64,000 bases of DNA from an uncultured Cohaesibacter sp. (lineage in GTDB: Bacteria > Pseudomonadota > Alphaproteobacteria > Rhizobiales > Cohaesibacteraceae): positions 1,364,001-1,428,000 of the forward strand of contig NZ_OY781114.1 in assembly GCF_963676485.1 (NCBI RefSeq). Reading direction: 5' to 3'. Position numbers and translations under genes: made by a program. This document shows, piece by piece, positions 1 through 8,772 of the stretch. Position 1 is the first letter of the stretch. Each line of letters starts with the position of its first letter. The notes beneath the pieces were generated by a model that saw only the letters and a list, made by a program, of their open reading frames with translations, had not been told where the DNA came from and ran no database searches.

Positions 1-915
1 AAGAGTCGCAACGGAAATGGCCAATAGCGATCCAGTCGCCGCGAGAAGACCGCTCATGCGGGCCGCTCTCACAGCCCCCAGTCGGCCGATGATCCAGTCT
101 CCGGCCAGACGCATGGCGACCATGGCAACAGAAAAGCAAGTGTAGCCAAGCGCCGCCGTTCCCTCATTGGTTTGAGCAACCTGCACAAGAAATATGGCGC
201 CCCAATCGCCCATGGCCCCCTCTCCAAGTCCGGCACAAAGCCCCATGATACCCACCAGAGCCAGCGCCCCTTTGGGCAAGACGAACAAAGCCCGCTTTGC
301 GCCCGGTTTCCGCTCGATACGCGGCGACGACCAGGTAACAAAGCCGAATGGAAGCGCGAGACACAAACCCAAGGCCCCACCTATGAGAAAATGCACCATC
401 GGGTCGAGCGCCAGATGCACCGCCAGAAATCCGGTTGCCGCGCCAAGCCCCGACCCCAGGCTCCACATGGCATGAAAGGATGACATGATGGGTTTGCCAC
501 GCGCTTTCTCCACCTCTCCGGCCCATGCATTCATGGAGACATCCATGGCCCCATGCGAGGCACCGAAAGCAAATAGGGCGGCCCCGAGCAGCAGAACGCT
601 GGGAGCGAAGGCCAACCCCGCAAGCGCGGCACTATAGACAAGGGCCACCACCTTGGTGACCGACGCACTGCCATAGCGCTCCACCAGACTGCCCGTTGTC
701 GGGAAAGAAACAATGGCACCGGCGCACATGCTGAGCAGCAGAATGCCAAGCATGGTTTCGCTGAGCTGATGCATTTGCGCAATAGCTGGCACACGCGAGG
801 CCCACATGCCGAAAAAGGCCCCATTGAGCATGAACATGGCCGAGACGGCTTTCCTAGGTGTCCGCAGTCCATTCCATGGCAAGGGCGCGTTGGCGCAAGT
901 CGGTGGATTATGCAT
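1..915 (-). CDS. MFS transporter, YbjJ-like (3' end beyond left edge)
   Basis: The minus-strand frame stays open from an ATG at 915 to the window edge, giving 305 codons with no stop, so the C-terminus is missing. The protein is strongly hydrophobic with repeated membrane segments. It carries MFS features: the loop RYGSASV after the second helix, and the stretches GASHGAMDVSMNAWAGEVE and HAMWSLGSGLGAATGF, which resemble the YbjJ/fucose-permease-like branch of the major facilitator superfamily. It would sit in the inner membrane as a sugar or metabolite transporter; the substrate is unknown. The ATG overlaps the stop codon of the upstream DeoR regulator by 8 bases, so the two genes are translationally coupled and probably regulator and target. 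Confidence 0.8.
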   Translation of the reverse strand, partial: MHNPPTCANAPLPWNGLRTPRKAVSAMFMLNGAFFGMWASRVPAIAQMHQLSETMLGILLLSMCAGAIVSFPTTGSLVERYGSASVTKVVALVYSAALAGLAFAPSVLLLGAALFAFGASHGAMDVSMNAWAGEVEKARGKPIMSSFHAMWSLGSGLGAATGFLAVHLALDPMVHFLIGGALGLCLALPFGFVTWSSPRIERKPGAKRALFVLPKGALALVGIMGLCAGLGEGAMGDWGAIFLVQVAQTNEGTAALGYTCFSVAMVAMRLAGDWIIGRLGAVRAARMSGLLAATGSLLAISVATL

Positions 916-1672
916 GAATGATCTCCGCACCGGCATCCCCGAAAGGCAACATCGTGGGTGCGTCGGCATCTGTGACAATGGTTGTGATGTCTTCCTTGGG
1001 CAAAATGCGATGGCGCGCCCGCTGGCCTATCTTTTCTTTTGCGCACACAAGAATGGTCTCGTTGGCAGCCTTGATCATCGCACGGGTCATGCTGGCCTCA
1101 TCGGAATGATCCATGCTGAAGCCGAAATCCTGATCCAAACCGCAAATGCCGGGAAAGGCCAGATCGGCGGCCAGATTCTCAAGCGCGGCCTCCGCTTCGC
1201 CTCCAACAGCGCATGCGCCCCATTTGCTCAGTCGCCCGCCGACAAGATAGGTCTGGATATTCTTTTCAAGGGTGATCGAAGCAATGGCGGGTGCCGGCGT
1301 GATGACAAACAGATTTTCAAGTGGCTCAAGATGCTCAGCCAGACGGACAAGCGTTGTGCCCCCACCCAGAATAATTGTCGCGCCCTTGCCGATCAGGGGC
1401 AAAGTGGCCTTGGCGAGCAGGTCATGTGCGATCTCTGGCTCAGCCCGACGCTCTATATAGGGTCTGGTCGCTGAGCGAACGGGAATGGCTCCCCCTCTTA
1501 CCCGTTGAGCCAGCCCTCCGTCTTCCAATGCAAGAAGATCACGCCGAATGGTATCAAGCGAGATACCGAACTCGTCAGCCAAATCAACAGCAACGAGCGG
1601 TTCACCGCTCTCCAAGCGGGAGCGCAGCAAGGTCTGTCTGACGGAAGGATTGTTGAGTGCGAGGTCTGTCAT
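908..1672 (-). CDS. DeoR-family transcriptional regulator
   Basis: The protein has an N-terminal winged helix-turn-helix (VDLADEFGISLDTIRRDL, then RVRGGAI) and a C-terminal DeoR sugar-phosphate sensor domain (GGGTTLVRLAEHL, VGGRLSKWGA). Such proteins usually repress sugar or nucleoside genes and are released by a phosphorylated effector. The frame opens at 1747, but an ATG at 1672 gives 254 aa, the usual family length. The extra upstream codons would run through a set of inverted repeats that look like an operator, so 1672 is preferred; 1714 is possible. Its 3' end overlaps the MFS gene, its likely target. Confidence 0.85.
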   Translation of the reverse strand: MTDLALNNPSVRQTLLRSRLESGEPLVAVDLADEFGISLDTIRRDLLALEDGGLAQRVRGGAIPVRSATRPYIERRAEPEIAHDLLAKATLPLIGKGATIILGGGTTLVRLAEHLEPLENLFVITPAPAIASITLEKNIQTYLVGGRLSKWGACAVGGEAEAALENLAADLAFPGICGLDQDFGFSMDHSDEASMTRAMIKAANETILVCAKEKIGQRARHRILPKEDITTIVTDADAPTMLPFGDAGAEIIHA

Positions 1673-1681
1673 CAATGGGCC

Positions 1682-1749
1682 ATGTGTTGCAAGAAGTTTT
1701 GCGTTGTTTTGCATATTTATGCATTTTTCTGCAGAAAATTGCAACACAT
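1682..1749. promoter_or_regulatory. Nested inverted repeats upstream of the DeoR gene
   Basis: Three palindromic elements lie together. ATGTGTTGCAA (1682-1692) is a perfect 11-bp inverted repeat of TTGCAACACAT (1739-1749). Inside it are TGCAT-ATTT-ATGCA (1710-1723) and the perfect palindrome TTTTCTGCAGAAAA (1725-1738). They are AT-rich and sit just before the preferred DeoR start. The likely role is a promoter/operator for autoregulation; which repeat is bound is not shown. Confidence 0.55.
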
Positions 1750-1844
1750 TTCATAAATGCCGCGATAGCCGATAGACAGCGGGTAGAATTTTGGCTCAAT
1801 CCTAATTTGAAAGGAGGAAAGGTGGGCGAAAAACGAGAACTCCC

Positions 1845-2180
1845 CTAGTCGAGTTCTATATCCACGATCTCAGAAATCACCACAAATCCGCTATCAAGAA
1901 TAGGCCAGCTTTTGGCTATCTCCACCGCATCATTTTTGTTTCTAGCCTCAATTTCTGCATAGGCAGACAGGGTTTCCCCAGGCGTCACAGTTTCAACAGT
2001 TTCGGACGTAACGATGAGAGACTGCTTCAAAATGCTGCCCGGATTGACGACAAATTCTTCGAAGGATTCACGCCAGGCCTTCAAAGCCGCAATTTCCTTT
2101 TCACCTTCTTCGAAGGTTTCAGGCAATTGATTTGAGTGAAAAAATAAATTGTACTTGGGCACCACCACACTCCATGTCAT
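1845..2180 (-). CDS. YciI/DGPF-like small protein
   Basis: This 111-aa protein is probably a single ferredoxin-like alpha/beta domain. The C-terminal part (LSAYAEIEARNKNDAVEIAK, then PILDSG) resembles the YCII-related family (PF03795), in which a short beta strand is followed by D/E-AVELAK and P-x-L. The N-terminal half (VPKYNLFFHSNQLPETFEEG) also fits the family opening. The function of these proteins is largely unknown; some resemble anti-sigma or dehalogenase-like folds. No operon partner is evident: the next gene upstream is divergent. Assignment is by residual similarity only. Confidence 0.55.
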   Translation of the reverse strand: MTWSVVVPKYNLFFHSNQLPETFEEGEKEIAALKAWRESFEEFVVNPGSILKQSLIVTSETVETVTPGETLSAYAEIEARNKNDAVEIAKSWPILDSGFVVISEIVDIELD

Positions 2181-2301
2181 ATATATCGAGTTGTTTGGTT
2201 TAATCGCAATTGTGTCAAAATCCGAGCAGAATTGTGGTTTTGACGTTAGTTAGTCGCACATATCAACTGTTAGAATTGAATAAGAAACATGGGAGAGGAA
2301 A

Positions 2302-3288
2302 ATGATCCGTTGGGGCATTCTAGGAACCGCCAAAATTGCCAGAGAACAATTGGTCCCGGCCATTCAAGCATCGCGAAACGGGACCCTGCAGGCTGTTGCC
2401 AGCCGTAGTCAGACAAGCGCGGATGCATTTGCCGAAAGATTTGGCGTGCCTCTGGCTTATGGCAGCTACGAAGAACTACTTGCCAGCAAAGAAGTGGATG
2501 CCATCTATATTCCTCTGCCAACATCTCAACATGTGGAGTGGACCAAGCGCTGTCTGGAAGCAGGTAAGCATGTCCTCTGCGAAAAACCGATTTCTCTGCA
2601 TGCCAAGGAAATTGATGCTCTGATCGAAGCCCGAGACAAAAGCGGGCTTGTCGCCAGTGAAGCCTTCATGGTGACGTATCACCCGCAGTGGCAATTGGTG
2701 CGTGATTTGATCGCCAAAGGCGACATTGGCACCTTGCGGCATATCCAGGGTGCCTTCAGCTATTACAATGTCGATCCGAACAACATGCGCAACAAGGTCG
2801 AACTCGGCGGAGGCGGCTTGCCCGATATCGGTGTTTACCCAACAGTGACCGCCCGTTTTGCCACCGGCAAGGATCCTGTTCGGGCCAGAGCCGCAATCGA
2901 ACGCGATCCGGATTTCGGAACCGACATCTATGCCAACTGCCAATATGATTTCGGCAGCTTTGACATGACCTTCTATTGCTCCACCCAGCTTGCTCTGCGC
3001 CAGACCATGGCTTTCCATGGTGACAAGGGATTGATCGAGGTGAGCGCGCCATTCAATGCGTTGAACTATGATGCGGTGAATGTTTGCCTTTACAACGACA
3101 ATCACAGCGAAATGAAGAAATGGTCCTTCCAGAATGCTCAGCAATATCAGCTGCAGGTCGAAGCATTTGGCGACAAGATCGCAGGCAAGGATGCCTCGAT
3201 CTTTACACTGGAAAGCTCCCGAGCCAATCAGGCCGCCATTGATGCACTTTATGCAGCAGATCTCAGCGATGGTTGGGTTGATGTCTAA
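2302..3288 (+). CDS. Gfo/Idh/MocA-family oxidoreductase
   Basis: This is a 328-aa NAD(P)-dependent dehydrogenase. The Rossmann motif GILGTAKIA is at the N-terminus, the family signature CEKPIS (catalytic Lys) near residue 95, and GGGGLPDIGVYP around 170, where the active-site Asp of the C-terminal domain lies. The order and length match the subgroup near glucose-fructose oxidoreductase and dihydrodiol dehydrogenase, which oxidises sugars, inositols or diols. A Shine-Dalgarno GGGAGAGGAA precedes the ATG. It stands alone, followed by hairpins at 3306-3325 and a terminator. Substrate not assignable. Confidence 0.85.
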   Translation: MIRWGILGTAKIAREQLVPAIQASRNGTLQAVASRSQTSADAFAERFGVPLAYGSYEELLASKEVDAIYIPLPTSQHVEWTKRCLEAGKHVLCEKPISLHAKEIDALIEARDKSGLVASEAFMVTYHPQWQLVRDLIAKGDIGTLRHIQGAFSYYNVDPNNMRNKVELGGGGLPDIGVYPTVTARFATGKDPVRARAAIERDPDFGTDIYANCQYDFGSFDMTFYCSTQLALRQTMAFHGDKGLIEVSAPFNALNYDAVNVCLYNDNHSEMKKWSFQNAQQYQLQVEAFGDKIAGKDASIFTLESSRANQAAIDALYAADLSDGWVDV

Positions 3289-3354
3289 GCATAGGCATAG
3301 GCTTTGCCTCACCGCATGGTGAGGCTTTCATGTGCTATTCTGGCCATTGCCGGT

Positions 3355-3379
3355 AAAGGGGCTCCTTGAGCCCCTTTTT
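3355..3379 (+). terminator. Rho-independent terminator
   Basis: GGGGCT-CCTTG-AGCCCC followed by TTTTT forms a strong GC stem with a T-tract downstream of the oxidoreductase gene. A second hairpin (GCCTCACC-GCAT-GGTGAGGC, 3306-3325) lies just upstream of it. Confidence 0.75.
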
Positions 3380-3580
3380 CATACAGAGCCGAACTCCATA
3401 GTCCGGCCGCAAACCGGACTGACCCATCCTCCTCTAGGATGCCCCTTCCATGCTCTTCTTTGGTCGGAGCCCAAGCGGCTGGCAAGATGCGCACAAACAC
3501 GCCTATAATGATTTGATACAGCGGCTCTGGGCGATCAAACGCCTCAGATTTCATTCATCCTTTCATGGCGAGCAGAACAA

Positions 3581-5272
3581 ATGGTTGAAAAACTGATACC
3601 CTTCATACGGATCAAGTCATTTCACCTGTTCATCCTCACCTTGATTTTCCTAATCATTTCCTTTCCCTTCTATGAGGAGATGAAGAACCGGATCAATGCG
3701 AGCAAGCTGATCATCAATATGTATAAATCGAGCCTTGAATCCTCGATTTACCAATATAAATTCCTGCCCTTCATCCTGTCGCAAAACCAGAAAATCGTAG
3801 ACATCGTGACTGGAGATCTGGATCCGGTTGAAAGTGGCTATTTCCTGCAACGCATCAAATATGCCACCGACGTTGCCAATGTCTTTGTGCAGGACAAAAC
3901 CGGCAACACCATAGCTTCAAGCAATTGGGATAAACCCGATAGCTATATTGGCAAGAATTACGGCTTCAGGCCCTATTTCAAGGCAGCCATGGCAGGAAGG
4001 CTCGGCCAGTTTTATGGGATCGGTGTCACGTCCCTCACCCCCGGCTACTTCATTTCCTACGGGTTGAAGTCTGGTGGAAAGATCATCGGCACCATCACAA
4101 TCGAAATCAATCTCTCCGCACTTGAGGATGTCTGGGCGTCCGGCCCTGATGAAATCATCGTCTCCGACGTCCATAACATCATCTTTCTGAGCTCCAACAA
4201 GGCCTGGAAAAACAAGACCCTTGGCGACATCAGCGCCCGGGCCATCGACAAGGTGGATTCGGAGAAACAGTTTGTCCGGCATCTGCTGAGCCCTATTGCC
4301 TTGTCACGCTGTTATCAGATGGGAGACATAACCTTCTATAGCAATTCCATGTTCGGCTGTACGCTTCCGGGCATCTTTTCCATAGAAGAGGACATCCTCG
4401 ACTATGGCTGGACCATTCTGTCGCTCCAAAGCACCCACTATTATTATGCTCTCGCGGTGCTGGCCTTCCTTCTGGCTTTGCTGATCTATGGCATTATCCT
4501 GTTCGCCTACCGGAATTTCCGCAACAAATACAAGCGCAGCATCCAGAAGCTACAAAACCAACTGGTTGAAAACAGCAAGCTGGCCTCCATCGGACAGATG
4601 GCTACGGAACTGGCGCATGAGTTCAACCAGCCCCTTTCTGCCATCTATATGCTGCTTGATACCTCCAGACTGCTGCTCGAGCGCAAGCTTTATCCGCAAG
4701 TGGACGAAAATCTGGCATTGGTCGCATCCCATATCGAGCGTATGACGCACCAGATATCGGGACTCAAATCCTTCGCCAGTCGCCATCGCATCTCCAGCGG
4801 CAATGCCAACATCGTGATGGTTGCCAACTCCTCTCTCAAGCTGTTTCAAGCCACGCTGAAGAAGAGTAATGTGCAACTGGAATTCCAGGCCAGCCACAAT
4901 GTCATTCAAGTGCCCTGCAACGAAATCGGTCTGGAGCAGATTTTCAGCAACCTGATCACCAATGCGCTGGAAGCCATGAACAATCAGGAGAAGAAGAGGC
5001 TGCTCATCTTTATCAACAAGGAAGACGGCAAAGTGCAGGTTCTTGTTCGCGACAATGGCGGCGGTATTTCCGAGCCAACGCGAATCTTTGAGTCCTACTT
5101 CTCCACCAAGCAGCGAGGCACCGGTCTGGGCTTGGCGATCGTCAAGGGGATTGTCGAGAATTCCGGCGGCTCCATCAAGGCACAAAATCATGCCGCAGGC
5201 GGGGCCGAGTTCAGCATCAAATGGCGCGAGTGGGTGGATGCGGCCCTTGTGCCAACAGAAGACGCGCTCTAA
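3581..5272 (+). CDS. dctB: C4-dicarboxylate sensor histidine kinase DctB
   Basis: This is a 563-aa membrane kinase. A membrane segment spans about residues 12-30. A periplasmic double-PDC sensor follows, with the DctB-type motif NYGFRPYFKAAMAGR near 126-140. The second membrane segment is at about 287-310. The cytoplasmic kinase has the H-box ELAHEFNQPL (phospho-accepting His346), the N-box NLITNALEAM and ATP-lid motifs DNGGGI and GTGLGLAIV. By family knowledge it senses succinate, fumarate or malate and phosphorylates DctD. The partner dctD lies next door but converges on it rather than sharing an operon, which is less common than dctBD. Confidence 0.88.
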   Translation: MVEKLIPFIRIKSFHLFILTLIFLIISFPFYEEMKNRINASKLIINMYKSSLESSIYQYKFLPFILSQNQKIVDIVTGDLDPVESGYFLQRIKYATDVANVFVQDKTGNTIASSNWDKPDSYIGKNYGFRPYFKAAMAGRLGQFYGIGVTSLTPGYFISYGLKSGGKIIGTITIEINLSALEDVWASGPDEIIVSDVHNIIFLSSNKAWKNKTLGDISARAIDKVDSEKQFVRHLLSPIALSRCYQMGDITFYSNSMFGCTLPGIFSIEEDILDYGWTILSLQSTHYYYALAVLAFLLALLIYGIILFAYRNFRNKYKRSIQKLQNQLVENSKLASIGQMATELAHEFNQPLSAIYMLLDTSRLLLERKLYPQVDENLALVASHIERMTHQISGLKSFASRHRISSGNANIVMVANSSLKLFQATLKKSNVQLEFQASHNVIQVPCNEIGLEQIFSNLITNALEAMNNQEKKRLLIFINKEDGKVQVLVRDNGGGISEPTRIFESYFSTKQRGTGLGLAIVKGIVENSGGSIKAQNHAAGGAEFSIKWREWVDAALVPTEDAL

Positions 5273-5277
5273 AGCGG

Positions 5278-5302
5278 TTCTCGGGCACTCTCTTCCCGAG
5301 AA
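5278..5302. terminator. Hairpin between convergent dctB and dctD
   Basis: TTCTCGGG and CCCGAGAA form a perfect 8-bp inverted repeat just after the dctB stop. No T-tract follows on the plus strand, so it may be a weak terminator or a transcript-stabilising hairpin. Confidence 0.4.
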
Positions 5303-5363
5303 TACAATAATATACCGAGATTTAAGTCGCTTTAAGCATCAATCCTGTTGGCAGCCCAGCCGA

Positions 5364-6722
5364 TTAATCCGCCTGATTGCCCGAGCGAAAGGCATCTGGC
5401 TTGATATCATGGCGATTGAGCTTGTCGTACAATGTTTTGCGCGGCAGCAACAATTGCTTGGCAGCCGATCCAACATGGCCTCCGGTCTGGCGCAAGGCAT
5501 CCTCAATCAACTGCTTTTCAAAGGAATCCAGACGTTCGGTAAGGCTCATGCGGTTTTCATCGGAGATGGAAAAACCGTCTGTTTCGGGGGGGATAAAGCC
5601 TAGAATAAAGCGATCTGCAAAATGCTTGAGTTCGCGCACATTGCCCGGCCATTTCTGGGCTTGCAGCCAGATGATCAGTTCCGGCTTGATGTCCGGCATC
5701 GGGCGCCGATATTGCTGGGCCGCTTGAAAAGCAAAGTGATAGAACAGCTCGGGAATGTCTTCACGCCGCTCACGCAGAGGGGGCAGATGGATGGTGACGA
5801 CATTCAGCCGGTAATAGAGGTCGGTGCGAAAGGCCTTCTTTTCGCTAAGCTTCTGCAGGTCTTCCTTCGTGGCTGCCACAACGCGGCAGTCCACGGGCAC
5901 ATGCACATTGTTGCCCAGTCGCTCGACAGTGCGCTCTTGTAGCACACGCAGAAATTTGGCCTGAATATCCAGCGGCATGCTTTCGATTTCGTCGAGAAAC
6001 AGCGTGCCCTTGTGCGCATATTCCACCTTGCCGATCCGCTTTTTGGTAGCGCCCGTGAAGGTGCCCGCCTCATGGCCGAACACTTCGCTTTCAAACAGGC
6101 TATCGGGGAAGGCGGCGCAATTCAGCGGCACAAAATTGGCGTTGCGCCTGTCGCTCCACATATGGATGGCATTGGCCACCACTTCCTTGCCGGTGCCCGT
6201 TTCGCCCTGCACAAGCACATCCGCATCCGTGTCCGAGATATTCAGGATCATTTCGCGAATACGGTTCATCGCCTTGCTAGAGCCGATCATCACGGGGCCA
6301 TTGGTCGCCTTTTGCTGCAGGCGGGACTGGGCATTTTCCAGCTCCAGACGGCGCTTGTCGACTGCCCGCTGCAGGATCTCCGTTAGCCGCTTGCTGCTGC
6401 ATGGCTTCTCAATAAAATCATGTGCGCCCTGCTTCATGGCATTGACCGCCATTTCCACATCGCCATGACCAGTGATCAACACAACCGGGATGGCCACATC
6501 AATGGCCAGAACCTTTTCCATCAGTTTGACACCGGACATGCCCGGCAAGCGAATGTCGGTCAGAACGACAGAGGCAGGATGCTTGCGCACCAGTTTTAGC
6601 CCGTCTTCAGCAGTGTCTGCTGGAAGGACGGTGAAGCCAGCCATTTCCATGGACTGCTGATAAGCAAATTGCACACTTTTATCGTCTTCGATGTAGATTA
6701 TCGAAATATCGATCGGAGTCAC
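5364..6722 (-). CDS. dctD: Sigma54-dependent response regulator DctD (NtrC family)
   Basis: The domains are a receiver (IEDD acidic pocket, phospho-Asp in LTDIRLPG), an AAA+ core with Walker A GETGTGKE and Walker B GTLFLDEIE, and a Fis-type HTH (GGHVGSAAKQLLLPRKTLYDKL). The GAFTGA loop that contacts sigma54 reads GTFTGA (codons at 6048-6065), an Ala-to-Thr change. The frame opens at 6764, also a GTG, but the GTG at 6722 has an upstream AGAGGA and starts the receiver at the usual point, giving 452 aa. Phosphorylated by DctB, it should activate the sigma54 promoter at 7239 that drives the divergent dctPQM genes. Confidence 0.88.
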   Translation of the reverse strand: MTPIDISIIYIEDDKSVQFAYQQSMEMAGFTVLPADTAEDGLKLVRKHPASVVLTDIRLPGMSGVKLMEKVLAIDVAIPVVLITGHGDVEMAVNAMKQGAHDFIEKPCSSKRLTEILQRAVDKRRLELENAQSRLQQKATNGPVMIGSSKAMNRIREMILNISDTDADVLVQGETGTGKEVVANAIHMWSDRRNANFVPLNCAAFPDSLFESEVFGHEAGTFTGATKKRIGKVEYAHKGTLFLDEIESMPLDIQAKFLRVLQERTVERLGNNVHVPVDCRVVAATKEDLQKLSEKKAFRTDLYYRLNVVTIHLPPLRERREDIPELFYHFAFQAAQQYRRPMPDIKPELIIWLQAQKWPGNVRELKHFADRFILGFIPPETDGFSISDENRMSLTERLDSFEKQLIEDALRQTGGHVGSAAKQLLLPRKTLYDKLNRHDIKPDAFRSGNQAD

Positions 6723-7238
6723 GCCTTGGTCCTCTCTGACAGAGCAATCCGCCTGGGTCCTCACCGCGGTAGGCAGTCCATCGGCACTCCCTTTTTAGGG
6801 TATACACCGTCAGGAACCGCACTTATTGCTCTCCTTCAATTTTTCAACCTTATACACATAACGGCACGAGCGTCGAGGCACTCGATAGAAGGAAAGGGGC
6901 AAAAGAGCCTTTTTGCCTGTTTTCACATGCCATGTGGTGTCTTGTCCCCGCTCCTTTCGCAAATCTGTGCGGATATCGTGACACTTCCTGCGGAAGGGTG
7001 TCTGGAAATCCGCACAGTTTTCCGCTCGCGCACTAGACTAAGGAACAAGGCTTTTTCCAATCCGACTCTTTGCTGGCCCTCCCCCTTGAAAAAATTACCA
7101 TGCTTCCCCATGCATCTCCCCGCCCGAAAGCGCAGCTAAAAACGTCAACATTACATCTAGTTAACCATTGGGAATGCGCGATGGCAACCGCGCTTGCCGC
7201 TCAAGGCACCATACTTTCCTTCGAGTCGAACGGCCATT
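6723..7238. other. dctD-dctP intergenic region with candidate DctD activator sites
   Basis: I see no gene here. The region is the regulatory span between dctD and dctP. The best activator-site candidate is a perfect 10-bp inverted repeat, CTGTGCGGAT (6965-6974) and ATCCGCACAG (7008-7017), which encloses an imperfect GACAC..GTGTC repeat. It lies about 240 bp upstream of the sigma54 promoter. A weaker GCGCG..CGCGC repeat (7176-7193) lies closer. Confidence 0.5.
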
Positions 7239-7254
7239 TGGCACGGAGCTTGCT
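7239..7254 (+). promoter_or_regulatory. Sigma54 (-24/-12) promoter of dctPQM
   Basis: TGGCACG-gagc-TTGCT matches the sigma54 consensus TGGCACG-N4-TTGCW exactly. Transcription should start about 12 bp after the GC element, leaving a leader of roughly 280 nt before dctP. The neighbouring gene for an NtrC-type activator makes this functional assignment strong. Confidence 0.88.
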
Positions 7255-7547
7255 GTTACTAGTACAGGCTGCACGCAAGATCGTTGGGCGGAACTCCACA
7301 TCTCTTCGATGATCTCGTGGGCTCAGGATCAACAGATCCTATCAAGGAGGAATATATCGGGAGCGAGTGGAGGACTTGCCCCCGCATGAAATGAAACCCG
7401 GATCGCAAGATCCAAAGATGAAATCAAGGTGATGCCGCTTCAGATCTTATCAGAGCGGTGTGCCTTTTTAAGATCGACACCCCTCACGGTGTCGAAGCTA
7501 CATTCGAATAACAGGCTTTTTTGAAGACAGGATAGGGAGGAAACCTA

Positions 7548-8525
7548 ATGATCCGTCTCGCAAGTATTCTTGGCGCTGGCCTTATGGCTCTGTCGCTCGC
7601 AGCCCCGACTTTTGCTGCTGATGTCACTCTCAAGCTCGGCCACATTGCCGTGCCTGACCATCCTTATGGCAAGGGCGCTGCCTATTTTGCCAAGCTCGTC
7701 AATGAAAAGAGCAACGGCTCCATCGAAGTCAAGGTTTTCCCAAGCTCCCAGCTGGGTGGCCAGAAAGACCTGATCGAAGGCATGGTCTTCGGTGCTGTTG
7801 ACATGGCACTGGTCGGCACCGCTGTTCTGGGCCAGTTCCAGCCACAGATTTCCATTTTCGATTTGCCCTTCATCTTCAATGATCGCCCGCATGCCTACAG
7901 ATCTCTGGACAGTGTCGGCATGGATCTTGGCAAGAAGCTGGAAGGCCGCGGCATCAAGCTGCTCGGCTATATGGAAAACGGCATCCGCCACGTAACCAAC
8001 AATGTCCGCCCTATCAAAGAGCCAGCCGATATGGAAGGCCTGAAGATTCGCGTCATGACCAACAAGATCTTTGTTGAAATGATGAAAGCTCTAGGTGCTT
8101 CTCCAACCCCAATGGCCTTCAGCGAGCTTTACTCTGCCATGCAGCAGGGTACGGTTGACGGTCAGGAAAACCCTTCCGCGCATATCTTCACCAAACGCTT
8201 CTATGAAGTTCAGAAATATGCCTCCAAGACCGCACACGCCTATTCTCCAGAACCGATGATCATGTCCATGATCAGCTGGGCAAAACTCAATGATGAGCAG
8301 AAAGCCATCATTCAGGACGCCGCCAAGGAAGCCATTGCATGGCAGCGCAAGGTCTCTGAAGAGCAGGACAACAAATATTGGGAACAGATCATCGCAACCG
8401 GCAAAATGGAAGTTATCGATGTTGATCGCTCCAAATTCAAAGCTGCGACGGCTCCTGTGATCGCAATGTTCGCCGACAGCGTTGGTCAGGACAATATCGA
8501 CAAGATCAACGCTCTGGCTGAATAA
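7548..8525 (+). CDS. dctP: TRAP C4-dicarboxylate-binding protein DctP
   Basis: This 325-aa periplasmic solute-binding protein has a Sec signal peptide ending at APTFAA (about residue 24). DctP family features include KLGHIAVPDHPYGKGA, PSSQLGGQKDLIEGM, the conserved substrate-carboxylate region around LKIRVMTNK (Arg binds the carboxylate) and QQGTVDGQENP. It captures C4-dicarboxylates and delivers them to DctQM. The start has AGGGAGG upstream. Control by the sigma54 promoter and the DctBD genes next door supports a dicarboxylate substrate over other TRAP ligands. Confidence 0.88.
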   Translation: MIRLASILGAGLMALSLAAPTFAADVTLKLGHIAVPDHPYGKGAAYFAKLVNEKSNGSIEVKVFPSSQLGGQKDLIEGMVFGAVDMALVGTAVLGQFQPQISIFDLPFIFNDRPHAYRSLDSVGMDLGKKLEGRGIKLLGYMENGIRHVTNNVRPIKEPADMEGLKIRVMTNKIFVEMMKALGASPTPMAFSELYSAMQQGTVDGQENPSAHIFTKRFYEVQKYASKTAHAYSPEPMIMSMISWAKLNDEQKAIIQDAAKEAIAWQRKVSEEQDNKYWEQIIATGKMEVIDVDRSKFKAATAPVIAMFADSVGQDNIDKINALAE

Positions 8526-8772
8526 CCAAGCCAGCCCCAAGAGAGCCCGCAGGATCAATCATCGGGGCTCGTGCCGAACTTGGGTAAGGGTTGGCCCGGT
8601 CGCAAGACAATCGGGTCAACCCGCTGCGCACCTGAAAGCTGGCCTATGCGGGCCAGTCCACAGCGCAAGGCTCCTCGGGCCTCATCACCCGAATTCGTGA
8701 TCAAATCAACAACAAGGCTTGGCCCCAGGATTTGCTGCAAGCTTATCGGGGCCCCATAAAAGGTCTCTCTTC
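8526..8772 (+). other. Hairpin-rich spacer between dctP and dctQ
   Basis: This 247-nt intra-operon gap has no convincing gene. It contains GAGCCC (8543-8548) pairing with GGGCTC (8565-8570) just after the dctP stop, and GGCCCC (8721-8726) pairing with GGGGCC (8748-8753) just before the dctQ ribosome-binding region. Such spacers commonly protect or attenuate the transcript so that the binding protein outnumbers the membrane subunits; that role is inferred. Confidence 0.5.

Noticed and set aside
531-1046. 171-codon minus-strand frame overlapping the MFS and DeoR genes
   Set aside because: The frame that starts at 915 gives a continuous MFS protein; this one is an out-of-frame shadow and not evidence of a frameshift.
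3309-3554. 81-codon minus-strand frame between the oxidoreductase and dctB
   Set aside because: It runs through a strong terminator and has no family similarity.
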